Shown: piece after piece, positions 52,621-60,058 of the stretch
Position numbering within the stretch: position 1 is the stretch's first letter
How the letters are laid out: each line of letters begins with the position of its first letter
Origin: Lysinibacillus parviboronicapiens
Lineage (GTDB): Bacteria; Bacillota; Bacilli; Bacillales_A; Planococcaceae
Direction: 5' to 3'
NCBI RefSeq assembly: GCF_003049575.1
Contig: NZ_PYWI01000001.1
Span: 310,001 to 374,000, forward strand
DNA length: 64,000 bases
The notes under the pieces: generated by a model
What the model saw: only the letters and a program-made list of their open reading frames with translations
Told to the model about the DNA's origin: nothing
The model's database searches: none
Translations under genes and position numbers: made by a program

Positions 52621-54042
52621 TTATTGTTGTTCTTGTGTTAACACTTGGATACGACCATCACTTTTTTGTAATTCTACTAAAAATAAACGCTGTAACCAAG
52701 CTTCTTCTACATAATAATGGTCCGCAATTTTAATGATTGGTTCTGAAATTGTGGAATATCTACGTTGATTAAACACATAGAATCCTGGCTCTTTCGGGAA
52801 ACGGAACGTACGTTTATCACTATTTACGTAATAGCCATTTTGTCCTTCGCCCGCAGTATAGTCTAGGTGCGGTAGCAATGTATCAGCCGTATATAATGTT
52901 TGCCCTTCATAGAAAATAACCTTAACATCTTTTTTGATTAAGCCATCTACATAAACACTACGGTCATCCTCAAATAATAATGGATACGTACCGCTTTCTT
53001 GTGCAGCATTTAACTTAAAATAAGAAGTTTTTGCATCTAATACGTTTGTTAAAAGATCATCCATTACCGTAGGGGAAATCGGTTCCTCTCCCAGAGTTTC
53101 GATAGCTTCTTGCCATGCTAACTCTTGATTAGCTGTCATAAACTCTTTTAAGGTTTTAACTATTTCTTTAGTTTTATCTGAGCCAATAGTTTCTTTCACT
53201 AGGTAGGATGCCACAACTTCTTGCAACCATGCTGGTGAATCTTCAAACGTAAATTGCGATTTAATTTGTGAAAGTACAACTTCTTGCTCTACTGCTTGGG
53301 CAGTTAGGGTCGGTAAAAATAAAAGTCGATCATCGTGCTCAGCTACTGGACTTGTTTCCTGAATAATGGAAATATGTTCGTTATTTAAAAACTTCAGTGT
53401 TTCCAGTGATTTTAGGAAATCTTTCGAAATAGCCTGTTGTGCATAAATGGATAAAACTGGCGTCTGTTCCTGAACCTTAAGATTTCCTGCCTGCCAATAA
53501 ATATCACGAACTGTGCCATTACCACTAAACATTGTATAGTTGACGAGTGATAATTGTTGCTGTCCTACTAATGGTAAACCAGTTATCCATTGGCCGACTG
53601 TTTTACTATCTGTCGAAATATGCATAACAGTATAAGATGCTCCGCCGTTTGTTAATGTTGCGAAAACGTTCTGAATAAGCATTTTATCTTTTAAGCCGCC
53701 CTCGATTGGGATTATGTACGAAACAGACTGGGATTTAGTATCCCCTTTTTCATAATAAGACAATTCTTCTGATAAACGATTACAACTTTTCTCATTTTCG
53801 ATAAAGCAGCTTGGATTTATCGCATTTTCTGGCCACTTAATTTTCACTTTTTGATTGGGCAAGTTTTTAAAATGCTGTCGGATATCTAAGCTGTTTTCAC
53901 GATAGACAATTTCAATTTCCTGCGAGTAATGAAATTTTCCATTTCCCGTTTCTAAATCAGATGAATACCCTTGGTACTGGAAAAATATTGTTCCAGTAAT
54001 AATTAGTGCTAGAATAGTAAAAAAACTCATTGCAAATTTCAT
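52621..54042 (-). CDS. Unknown membrane-anchored extracytoplasmic protein
   Basis: This protein of about 473 residues has one N-terminal membrane segment (SFFTILALIITGTIFF) and no lipobox Cys. The rest seems exported. The final 110 residues (VDGLIKKDVKVIFYEGQTLY then TADTLLPHL) resemble a stalk or copper-amine-oxidase N-terminal-like module. A charged helical segment precedes it (SPAWLQEVVASYLVKE). GGGAGGTCAAGCAC precedes the ATG at 54040-54042. It lies between rsmD and ylbG, where B. subtilis has no gene. I do not recognise a family with confidence, and the enzymatic role is unknown. Confidence 0.75.
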   Translation of the reverse strand: MKFAMSFFTILALIITGTIFFQYQGYSSDLETGNGKFHYSQEIEIVYRENSLDIRQHFKNLPNQKVKIKWPENAINPSCFIENEKSCNRLSEELSYYEKGDTKSQSVSYIIPIEGGLKDKMLIQNVFATLTNGGASYTVMHISTDSKTVGQWITGLPLVGQQQLSLVNYTMFSGNGTVRDIYWQAGNLKVQEQTPVLSIYAQQAISKDFLKSLETLKFLNNEHISIIQETSPVAEHDDRLLFLPTLTAQAVEQEVVLSQIKSQFTFEDSPAWLQEVVASYLVKETIGSDKTKEIVKTLKEFMTANQELAWQEAIETLGEEPISPTVMDDLLTNVLDAKTSYFKLNAAQESGTYPLLFEDDRSVYVDGLIKKDVKVIFYEGQTLYTADTLLPHLDYTAGEGQNGYYVNSDKRTFRFPKEPGFYVFNQRRYSTISEPIIKIADHYYVEEAWLQRLFLVELQKSDGRIQVLTQEQQ

Positions 54043-54099
54043 GTGCTTGACCTCCCGCAGCATGATACTATGTGTATTGGAAAGGATGTGCAAGTTTAA

Positions 54100-54489
54100 A
54101 TGCCACAACAATTTATTGAATTAGGTGAAGGCTACGGCGATGTATATGAGCTACTTGAAATTATTAAAACCAATCAAGAGCGCTTTCATCAAGCCTTTAT
54201 CCTAACGTCCACAAAAGAAGAAAAAAAGGTTGCCTCTTTAGCAGTCGCTTTAAAACCAGTAGGTGAAAGTAAATTCTTGCCGATTTATATTTGTCGTGAA
54301 GGCATTCCTTTTAATGAGGAAAAGCCATCCAAGCGTCAAATCATGTTCGAAGAAAATATAGAACAACTAGGTCGAAAAGCCGTTGTTGTAGAAATAAAGC
54401 ACTCATCTATATTTTCGGAGCCAAAACTATTTTATCAATACTTAATGGGAATAATGAGACTCCATCACTATATTCCAGCATTAAACTGA
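54100..54489 (+). CDS. Conserved Bacillales protein of unknown function
   Basis: This 129-residue soluble protein begins MPQQFIELGEGYGDVYELLE. It looks like a family seen near ylbG in Bacillales, sometimes misnamed methylthioribose kinase; the DUF7147 name is possible but unverified. No catalytic kinase motif is visible. It is divergent from the membrane-anchored gene, whose start lies 57 bases away, so promoters overlap. It nearly abuts the convergent ylbG, leaving two bases. Confidence 0.72.
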   Translation: MPQQFIELGEGYGDVYELLEIIKTNQERFHQAFILTSTKEEKKVASLAVALKPVGESKFLPIYICREGIPFNEEKPSKRQIMFEENIEQLGRKAVVVEIKHSSIFSEPKLFYQYLMGIMRLHHYIPALN

Positions 54490-54491
54490 TA

Positions 54492-54764
54492 TTATAGCCC
54501 CGTTTTATAGTCATATTCCTTCGCTTTATCTGGCTTAGCATTTTCGAACTCAGTTTTAACGAATGGACGGTAAGATTCCACAACGTCTTTCACAAAAGGA
54601 AGGCGTTGTAGCTTTGTTGTCATCATTTCAATGTCCTCTCGATCGCAATAAAGCACTACGTATTTTTGCTTACGAGAAATATAATGAACATGACCATATT
54701 TTCGAAGTGACTTTGCATGTTTTAATTGATGGACGTAAACGATTAGCCCTTGTCGTTCGTTCAT
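54492..54764 (-). CDS. ylbG: YlbG (DUF2129) protein
   Basis: This protein of about 90 residues begins [20 protein letters not shown]. It belongs to the compact DUF2129 family of Bacilli, with the conserved [20 protein letters not shown] and [19 protein letters not shown]. The ATG at 54762-54764 follows AGGGAAAACTAT. Its role is unknown; in Bacillus it lies between ylbF and rsmD. Its stop lies 2 bases from the convergent gene. Confidence 0.9.
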   Translation of the reverse strand: MNERQGLIVYVHQLKHAKSLRKYGHVHYISRKQKYVVLYCDREDIEMMTTKLQRLPFVKDVVESYRPFVKTEFENAKPDKAKEYDYKTGL

Positions 54765-54831
54765 ATAGTTTTCCCTCATTTCTTACATAAAAGAATACCA
54801 TAGACCGGAAAATGATAGCAACAGAGTTTAG

Positions 54832-54861
54832 CTGACAGAACGCTCGTTTTTCCGTTATAAT
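54832..54861 (+). promoter_or_regulatory. Sigma-A-like promoter upstream of the glycerophosphodiesterase gene
   Basis: CTGACA (54832-54837), an 18-base spacer and TATAAT (54856-54861) point toward the gene at 55252. The implied 5' leader is about 385 bases long. Confidence 0.65.
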
Positions 54862-54867
54862 GGAAAA

Positions 54868-55251
54868 GCATAGCACGTTTATCGACAGAATCCATTTACT
54901 AAGGCTGGATAAAATTGCTTTTGTCTAGCAATTTACTTGCTTCTCATCGTCAGTGAATCTCGATTTGAAATGGGTTTAGACAAGCGTGTCACATATCAGT
55001 TATCCTTATTCTTTAGGAATGGGATGTGTTTAGGCTATCCCTTCAACATTTAAGACATCAGTAGGAGCTTATAACTAACTGAATTTTGGTTCACAGGGTC
55101 CGTCATCGCACAAATAATTTACCTTAGAGTAAAGCGGTCCTTGTCAGAGTTCCTCAGATTCATCCGGTGCTTGAACATCAATTGAATCAAGATAAAAACA
55201 GTGAATTCGCCAGTACCTTTTATATTAATTTAATTGTTAAGGAGGACGAAT
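54868..55251 (+). ncRNA. Candidate structured leader or small RNA
   Basis: This 385-base noncoding stretch after a promoter has several hairpins: ATCCA/TGGAT at about 54890, AAATTGC/GCAATTT at 54912-54936, CTTATTC/GAATGGG at about 55007 and GGGAT/ATCCC near 55022-55042. No frame is supported. It does not match RNase P or a riboswitch that I know. It may be a cis-regulatory leader or an independent RNA; this is an inference. Confidence 0.35.
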
Positions 55252-56157
55252 ATGGGTAAAAAAACGAATATAGCACTTGCAATTGCTGCAGCTAGTGCAG
55301 CAGCTTGGGCAGGTAGCAAAGCTATTTCTAAACCTCAACAACGTGAAGGAAAACAAGCATTACAATTTGATCGACCGATTATTATCGCACACCGTGGTGG
55401 AGCTCATTTAGCACCCGAGCATACGATACTTGCCTTTGAAAAATCAGCACAGCTAGGTGTAGACGGCTTTGAAATAGACATTCGCTTAACAAAAGACGAG
55501 GAAATAATCGTCTTTCATGATGCTACGGTGGAACGGACGACTGATGGCTATGGAATAGTCGCAGACATGACATTAGCTGAAATTAATGCTCTGAATCATG
55601 GCTATCAATTCCAAGATTTAGAGGGGAAGACCCCATACCGTGAAGAAAAAACAAATGTTGTTACACTACGAGAATTACTAGAACGCTATCCAAATATGTT
55701 AGTAAATATTGATATTAAAGATGCTCCTGATACGTATGAAGGTAGCTTAATGCCATCTAAACTTTGGCGTTTGATTGAAGAGTTAGGCGCAGAAAATCGT
55801 GTGGTTGTTACGAGCTTTTACGCCGAGCAGATAGACCGCTTTAATTTATATGCACAAAACCAAGTGGCATTAGGTGCAGGTGAATCGGATGTACGCAAAG
55901 CATTCACCGCGTTTTCTAGCCAATTTGGTCATTTATATCATCCAAAAGTAGATGTTTTTCAAATCCCTCCAAAATCAGGTGTTGTCACGCTAGATTCACC
56001 AAAATTTATTCAGTTTTTAACCAACCTGAACATCCCCGTTCATTATTGGACGATTAATGATGTAGTGACTATGAATAAATTAATTCACAACGGTGCAAAA
56101 GGGATTATTACTGATCGCCCTGATATTGCTGTGGAACTTTTAAAAACGCAAGAATAA
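55252..56157 (+). CDS. Glycerophosphodiester phosphodiesterase family protein
   Basis: This protein of about 301 residues has an N-terminal hydrophobic anchor or signal (NIALAIAAASAAAWAGSKAI) and a GDPD TIM barrel. Motifs are IIAHRGGAHLAPEHT (HRG, PEHT variant of PENT), the metal ligands in GFEIDIRLTKDEE, and VFHDATVERTTDG. It releases glycerol-3-phosphate from deacylated phospholipids, probably outside the membrane. AGGAGGACGAAT precedes the ATG. A terminator follows. Confidence 0.91.
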   Translation: MGKKTNIALAIAAASAAAWAGSKAISKPQQREGKQALQFDRPIIIAHRGGAHLAPEHTILAFEKSAQLGVDGFEIDIRLTKDEEIIVFHDATVERTTDGYGIVADMTLAEINALNHGYQFQDLEGKTPYREEKTNVVTLRELLERYPNMLVNIDIKDAPDTYEGSLMPSKLWRLIEELGAENRVVVTSFYAEQIDRFNLYAQNQVALGAGESDVRKAFTAFSSQFGHLYHPKVDVFQIPPKSGVVTLDSPKFIQFLTNLNIPVHYWTINDVVTMNKLIHNGAKGIITDRPDIAVELLKTQE

Positions 56158-56189
56158 TTGAATGTAGATTTTCATATTCATTTAATTTT

Positions 56190-56236
56190 GTACAAGAGGT
56201 AAAGGCTCCTTATAAATGCCCTTACCTCTTGTTTTA
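56190..56236. terminator. Bidirectional terminator between convergent genes
   Basis: Perfect 11-base arms ACAAGAGGTAA and TTACCTCTTGT (loop about 19 bases); the plus strand continues TTTTAACC. It separates the phosphodiesterase (plus) and DinB-family (minus) genes. Confidence 0.85.
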
Positions 56237-56707
56237 ACCTTTAAAATAAGACTTAAAATCTCTCCCAATATAATTTGCAGGAACAGGATGTAAAGCTATT
56301 TCTCTTGCCCAGACAGAAAGTTGCCCAATATGATGAATTTCATGGACTATGACATGATGTAATATGTCTTTTTTTGTATATTCATTTTCATCCCAAGCCA
56401 CTGTCACAGCCTCATCATTAAATTCTTTATGGGACGTTAAAAATTCAAGCAATTCATTCCGCAGTTTTGTTGACAGCATTTCAATCTTTTCAAGCGTTTT
56501 GTAATCTTCAAAACTAAATATTCTGTCTTCTTTGCGTTGAATACCACGAATCCAGCTATACTCAACATCTATAATATGAAACAACGTGTATAAAATACTT
56601 CCAGCTCCACCAGTACGACGCTTCAATAATTCTTCGATATTCAGCTGTTGACACCACTGAAACCATTCATCTCTAACTTGCCAATTATACAAAAAGAAAT
56701 TTATCAT
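56234..56707 (-). CDS. DinB-family protein
   Basis: This protein of about 157 residues has a four-helix DinB/YfiT fold, with the metal-ligand His near residue 41 in LFHIIDVEYSWI and the C-terminal HHVIVHEIHHIGQLSVWARE motif. Such proteins are metal-dependent and often act in thiol (bacillithiol) transfer, though the substrate here is unknown. GGAGAGACTTT precedes the ATG at 56705-56707. It is alone, with no operon partner. Confidence 0.84.
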   Translation of the reverse strand: MINFFLYNWQVRDEWFQWCQQLNIEELLKRRTGGAGSILYTLFHIIDVEYSWIRGIQRKEDRIFSFEDYKTLEKIEMLSTKLRNELLEFLTSHKEFNDEAVTVAWDENEYTKKDILHHVIVHEIHHIGQLSVWAREIALHPVPANYIGRDFKSYFKG

Positions 56708-56939
56708 AAAGTCTCTCCTTCCTATACTTCTATCTCTAGAACATTGCACATAATAATTCCGATGGTTTCTCTGCCAAAATAGCGTTCATTAAATTTGTGC
56801 AATTTTGACGGAATCAAGCTGCTGTGATTTAACTATGTAATTATCATTTATCACTTTATTACAAACTATCGTTAATGCATTTAAACATGATAAAATTGCT
56901 AATAACACAATGTTGCGATTTTAATATTAATCGTTTTAA

Positions 56940-57122
56940 CATATTTTTTTGATAGTCAGTATCTTAGTGATTATTATAATTACTGCCTTTCTTTCTCGAA
57001 AACTAACAAGACCGTTAAATGAACTTAAAAAAGTTGCAAAGGAAATTGGTGAGTTGGATTTTAAACAGGCTGAAAAGATAATAATTATGAAGCTACCCTA
57101 TATTAAAATTATAAAACATTAA
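56940..57122 (+). pseudogene. Remnant of a sensor histidine kinase (membrane helix plus HAMP)
   Basis: An uninterrupted frame from 56940 to the stop at 57120-57122 reads like IVSILVIIIITAFLSRKLTR followed by PLNELKKVAKEIGELDF. That is the C-terminal membrane helix and HAMP start of a two-component histidine kinase. No start codon, sensor or kinase domain remains, and the frame ends after about 60 codons. It is a decayed fragment, probably of a lost two-component system. Confidence 0.7.
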
Positions 57123-57314
57123 CAATGTTGCATTATTAGTAAAAAAAACAAATATCACAACATTGTTTTTTATTTCATAGTTGTATCTTTGTATATATGT
57201 ATTTAAAGAAATAAGCCTGATTTATTTTGAATAAATTAATAAAAAGTCTTGATAGGGCCATTTTATCAATGACTTGTCTAAATTGTAGCTTACAGAGACA
57301 CCAGAATAGTTGAA

Positions 57315-57349
57315 TAAGCGAGAGTCTACATTATCAAGCTTCTCGCTTA
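57315..57349. terminator. Terminator-like hairpin downstream of the 52-residue ORF
   Basis: Perfect 9-base arms TAAGCGAGA and TCTCGCTTA with a 17-base loop. The T run is weak on either strand, so termination is only possible. Confidence 0.4.
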
Positions 57350-57383
57350 ATTAACTTATATCAATTATTGTGTATATGTAGTG

Positions 57384-57542
57384 TTACTGTCTCTTTTCAA
57401 CAAATAACAAAATTAGTGTTGCCAATGGCCCTAATACAAGAGAAAGTAAAAACCAATTTAACCCGGTTCTATTCTTCCCTTGTGCAAGTGCAGCATTTAT
57501 CAACGCCAATGTACCCCAACCTACGAAATATTGGTTATCCAT
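57384..57542 (-). CDS. Small two-helix membrane protein, 52 residues
   Basis: The minus strand encodes MDNQYFVGWGTLALINAALA, a short basic QGKNRTG turn, then a hydrophobic helix (LNWFLLSLVLGPLATLILLF) and VEKRQ. AGGGGGCAGAAG lies before the ATG at 57540-57542. The glycine and proline placement and clean start suggest a real gene. I cannot name the family. A plus-strand frame over the same bases is its shadow. Confidence 0.65.
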   Translation of the reverse strand: MDNQYFVGWGTLALINAALAQGKNRTGLNWFLLSLVLGPLATLILLFVEKRQ

Positions 57543-57867
57543 CTTCTGCCCCCTATTTTACTTAACCATACTGCATCGTTAGTGTATATTTCTTCACAAC
57601 TTTGATCATAACACATCCGAATAATATGCTCCATAAGGTGTCAATACTGTTAAGTCACTTATAATCTATAACAAAAAGCTATCTTATTTTTAAGATGGCT
57701 TTTTTACTGGTGGGCTAAGCCAACCTATAATTAGATATATGTTCAATATATAATTACGTGCCATTGCACAAATATACAAAAACCCCTTCGTATCAACGAA
57801 AGGGATAAAAATTATTATTATGTACATATAAATTTATAGAGATATCCCAATTTTTTAAGCAACGACT
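57543..57867. other. Intergenic stretch with two hairpins
   Basis: This holds a hairpin at 57671-57706 (AAAAAGCTATCTT with AAGATGGCTTTTTT), which could terminate on either strand, and another at 57776-57808. No gene is seen. Confidence 0.55.
57776..57808 (-). terminator. Terminator downstream of the tartrate-dehydrogenase-like gene
   Basis: Minus strand: CCCTTTCGT, TGAT, ACGAAGGGG, then TTTTTGT. It lies about 60 bases after the stop at 57868. Confidence 0.82.
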
Positions 57868-58920
57868 TTATTGTAAATGATGTAATACTGCATCTGTCAC
57901 ATCTTGTAATGTCGCTGTTCCTCCCAAATCTCCTGTTTTAATTCCTTGCGCTAATGTTGCTTCTATTGCATCCAATACTTTTAGGCCAAGCTCTGGATAG
58001 CCTAAAAAATCTAGCATCATTTTCCCTGTCCATATTTGTCCAAGTGGATTAGCAATACCTTTTCCTGCGATATCAGGTGCAGAACCATGTACGGGTTCAA
58101 ACATTGATGGATATTTGCGTTCAATATTTAGGTTTGCCGCCGGCGCAATACCAATACTCCCCATAATAGCGCCACCTAAATCGGTTAATATATCCCCGAA
58201 TAAATTCGAAGCCACAATAACATCAAAGTTTTCTGGCTTCATCACTAGGAATGCGGCTAATGCATCGATATGATTGGATACTTGTCCAATCTCCACATAG
58301 TCTCTGCCAACCTCAGCAAAAACTTCATCCCAAAAAGGCATACTATATGTTAATCCATTTGATTTTGTAGCACTCGTCACGTGCTGACGTCGAGATTTTG
58401 CCATTTCAAAAGCATAACGCATTGCACGTTCTGTACCTTTTCTTGTAAAAATTGCATTTTGAATTGCTACCTCTTCCTGTCCACTATGAATACGACCGCC
58501 ACTCTCAGCGTATTCTCCTTCTGAGTTTTCACGAACGACCACAAAATCAAAACCATTAGGATTGCGCAGCGGTGAAGGTAATCCTTGTAGTAATTTCGCT
58601 GGACGTACATTAATCGATTGCTGCATTTCACGACGAATTTTAATAAGTAGGCCCCATAATGAAATATGATCAGGTACCAAAGCAGGCATACCAACTGCAC
58701 CTAAAAAGATTTGGTCATAGCCTTTTAATATTTCGATTCCATCATCAGGCATCATTTTCCCTGTCTCTAAATAATAATTGCAACCCCATGGGAAAGTAGC
58801 CCATTCAAATTGAAAACTCCCATCTACCTGTGCTGCTTTATCAAGTACTGCCATTGCCGCTGGGACAACCTCTTTTCCAATACCATCTCCAGGTATAACC
58901 GCAATTCGATATATCTTCAT
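57868..58920 (-). CDS. Tartrate dehydrogenase / D-malate dehydrogenase-like (isopropylmalate-dehydrogenase family)
   Basis: This 350-residue NAD-dependent beta-decarboxylating dehydrogenase has IAVIPGDGIGKEVVPAA at the N-terminus, the RENSEGEYAESGGR motif, TKSNGL, SNLFGDILTDLGG with the metal Asp residues, and EPVHGSAPDIAGKGIANP. The ENSEGEYA variant and the overall length suit the YcsA/TtuC/DmlA branch rather than LeuB, and no leuA, leuC or leuD is adjacent. The true substrate (tartrate or D-malate) needs testing. It is monocistronic, with a terminator downstream. Confidence 0.88.
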   Translation of the reverse strand: MKIYRIAVIPGDGIGKEVVPAAMAVLDKAAQVDGSFQFEWATFPWGCNYYLETGKMMPDDGIEILKGYDQIFLGAVGMPALVPDHISLWGLLIKIRREMQQSINVRPAKLLQGLPSPLRNPNGFDFVVVRENSEGEYAESGGRIHSGQEEVAIQNAIFTRKGTERAMRYAFEMAKSRRQHVTSATKSNGLTYSMPFWDEVFAEVGRDYVEIGQVSNHIDALAAFLVMKPENFDVIVASNLFGDILTDLGGAIMGSIGIAPAANLNIERKYPSMFEPVHGSAPDIAGKGIANPLGQIWTGKMMLDFLGYPELGLKVLDAIEATLAQGIKTGDLGGTATLQDVTDAVLHHLQ

Positions 58921-58981
58921 CTGTAGTACCCCCTACTTCTTACTTTACTTACACAGTTACTATACAATTTTTCACACAAAA

Positions 58982-59019
58982 AAAATAGAAGAAGTGTCGT
59001 TTGGACACTTTTTCTATTT
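58982..59019 (-). terminator. Terminator downstream of ylbF
   Basis: Minus strand: AAATAGAAAAAGTGTCC, a 4-base loop, GACACTTCTTCTATTT and TTTTTGTG. It overlaps the ylbF stop region. Confidence 0.85.
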
Positions 59020-59465
59020 TAGGCTGAGCAGGAGCAAGAGCCCCCCGAGCCACAGCCACTTCCGCATGATGAACCAGATGCAAAGAAGGGGTTACTTACT
59101 GGAACTTTTACCGCTTCTGATACTGTTTTTCCGATAAGTAAGCTTATTTCATCAAGTAAATCTTGAAAATCATTTTCAGCTAACTTTAATGCTGAAACTT
59201 TTTCATTTAAATCGAGTTCGCGCTTTTGCTGACGAATCGATTTCATTATTGTATGATAGTCCGGATGATATTTTCCGAAACGTTGTACATCTTCGTATTG
59301 CTCCTTCATACGGCCAAATGCGTGAATAGCTTCCACTAAATGCGCATCGCTATATACCGCTTTATACGCCTCTTGTAGCGTATTTGCAGGTTCAGAGGAC
59401 AGAATCATCTCACAAAGCGCATCGGCCTCATCCAAAATGATTGCCCATTCAGAGGTCATCATCAT
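59019..59465 (-). CDS. ylbF: YlbF (RicF) family protein, cysteine-rich tail
   Basis: This helical protein of about 148 residues (LDEADALCEMILSSEPANTL) is a member of the YlbF/YmcA family and ends in SSCGSGCGSGGSCSCSA. In Bacillus RicF (YlbF) works with RicA and RicT in a complex that carries iron-sulfur clusters, accelerates the Spo0A phosphorelay and helps RNase Y-dependent mRNA maturation. The Cys-rich tail (5 Cys in 17 residues) fits cluster binding. The ATG at 59463-59465 follows GGGGGAATTAAAA, with three Met codons in a row. Confidence 0.9.
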   Translation of the reverse strand: MMMTSEWAIILDEADALCEMILSSEPANTLQEAYKAVYSDAHLVEAIHAFGRMKEQYEDVQRFGKYHPDYHTIMKSIRQQKRELDLNEKVSALKLAENDFQDLLDEISLLIGKTVSEAVKVPVSNPFFASGSSCGSGCGSGGSCSCSA

Positions 59466-59554
59466 TTTTAATTCCCCCAATCTCTTACCCATCATAACAG
59501 ATTTTATGGTAATTTTACATTATTGATATTTCTATAATAAAGGAGTTTTTTTAC

Positions 59555-60058
59555 TTGGTACCATCATCTAAAGAACTAATAGAAGATTTACTAGCAGATG
59601 TTTTACAAAATAGCACAATGGAAGATGAAGAAGTTTTACTACATTTGTTAAGTGGACTTCGCGACAAGCAACAAGGTATTCATCGCCGTTACATTAACGC
59701 TGCCTTACATATGGTGGGCACATTTCAGCCAGAGGTTAGTGAAGTGCGTATGCCCATTACACCGGTTATTCATAATACCATTAAAGTGCCACATGGAGGG
59801 ATTATTGCAACTATTGCTGATGCAGCGATGGGAGGTTTAGCTTCACGCTCTGTTCCAGAGGGCTTTAATGTTGTGACGACTAATATCAATATTTCTTATA
59901 TAGCAACAACCACAAATAAAGAACTAATTGCACGAGGACGTTTCGTACATAAAGGACGACAAACGCTTGTGATGGAATGTGATATCGAGGATGAAACAGG
60001 TCGGAAACTTGCTATTGCCACCGCTTCTTTCTTCGTCATTCAACGTCGCCAGTCTTAA
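59555..60058 (+). CDS. Hotdog-fold PaaI-type acyl-CoA thioesterase
   Basis: This 167-residue protein has the hotdog-fold motif VPHGGIIATIADAAMGGLAS near residue 78 (HGG with the catalytic Asp or Glu nearby) and TTNINISYIATTT, as in PaaI-type thioesterases. It should hydrolyse acyl-CoA. The TTG at 59555 follows AAAGGAG. It is convergent with murE and overlaps its end by 23 bases. The substrate is unknown. Confidence 0.86.
   Translation: MVPSSKELIEDLLADVLQNSTMEDEEVLLHLLSGLRDKQQGIHRRYINAALHMVGTFQPEVSEVRMPITPVIHNTIKVPHGGIIATIADAAMGGLASRSVPEGFNVVTTNINISYIATTTNKELIARGRFVHKGRQTLVMECDIEDETGRKLAIATASFFVIQRRQS

Noticed and set aside
54868-55251. RNase P RNA, 6S RNA or a known riboswitch
   Set aside because: I compared it by eye with the remembered conserved cores of these RNAs and saw no match, so it is listed only as a candidate leader.
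57368-57565. A plus-strand frame of 65 codons
   Set aside because: The minus strand over the same bases encodes the 52-residue membrane protein, which has a better ribosome site and composition.
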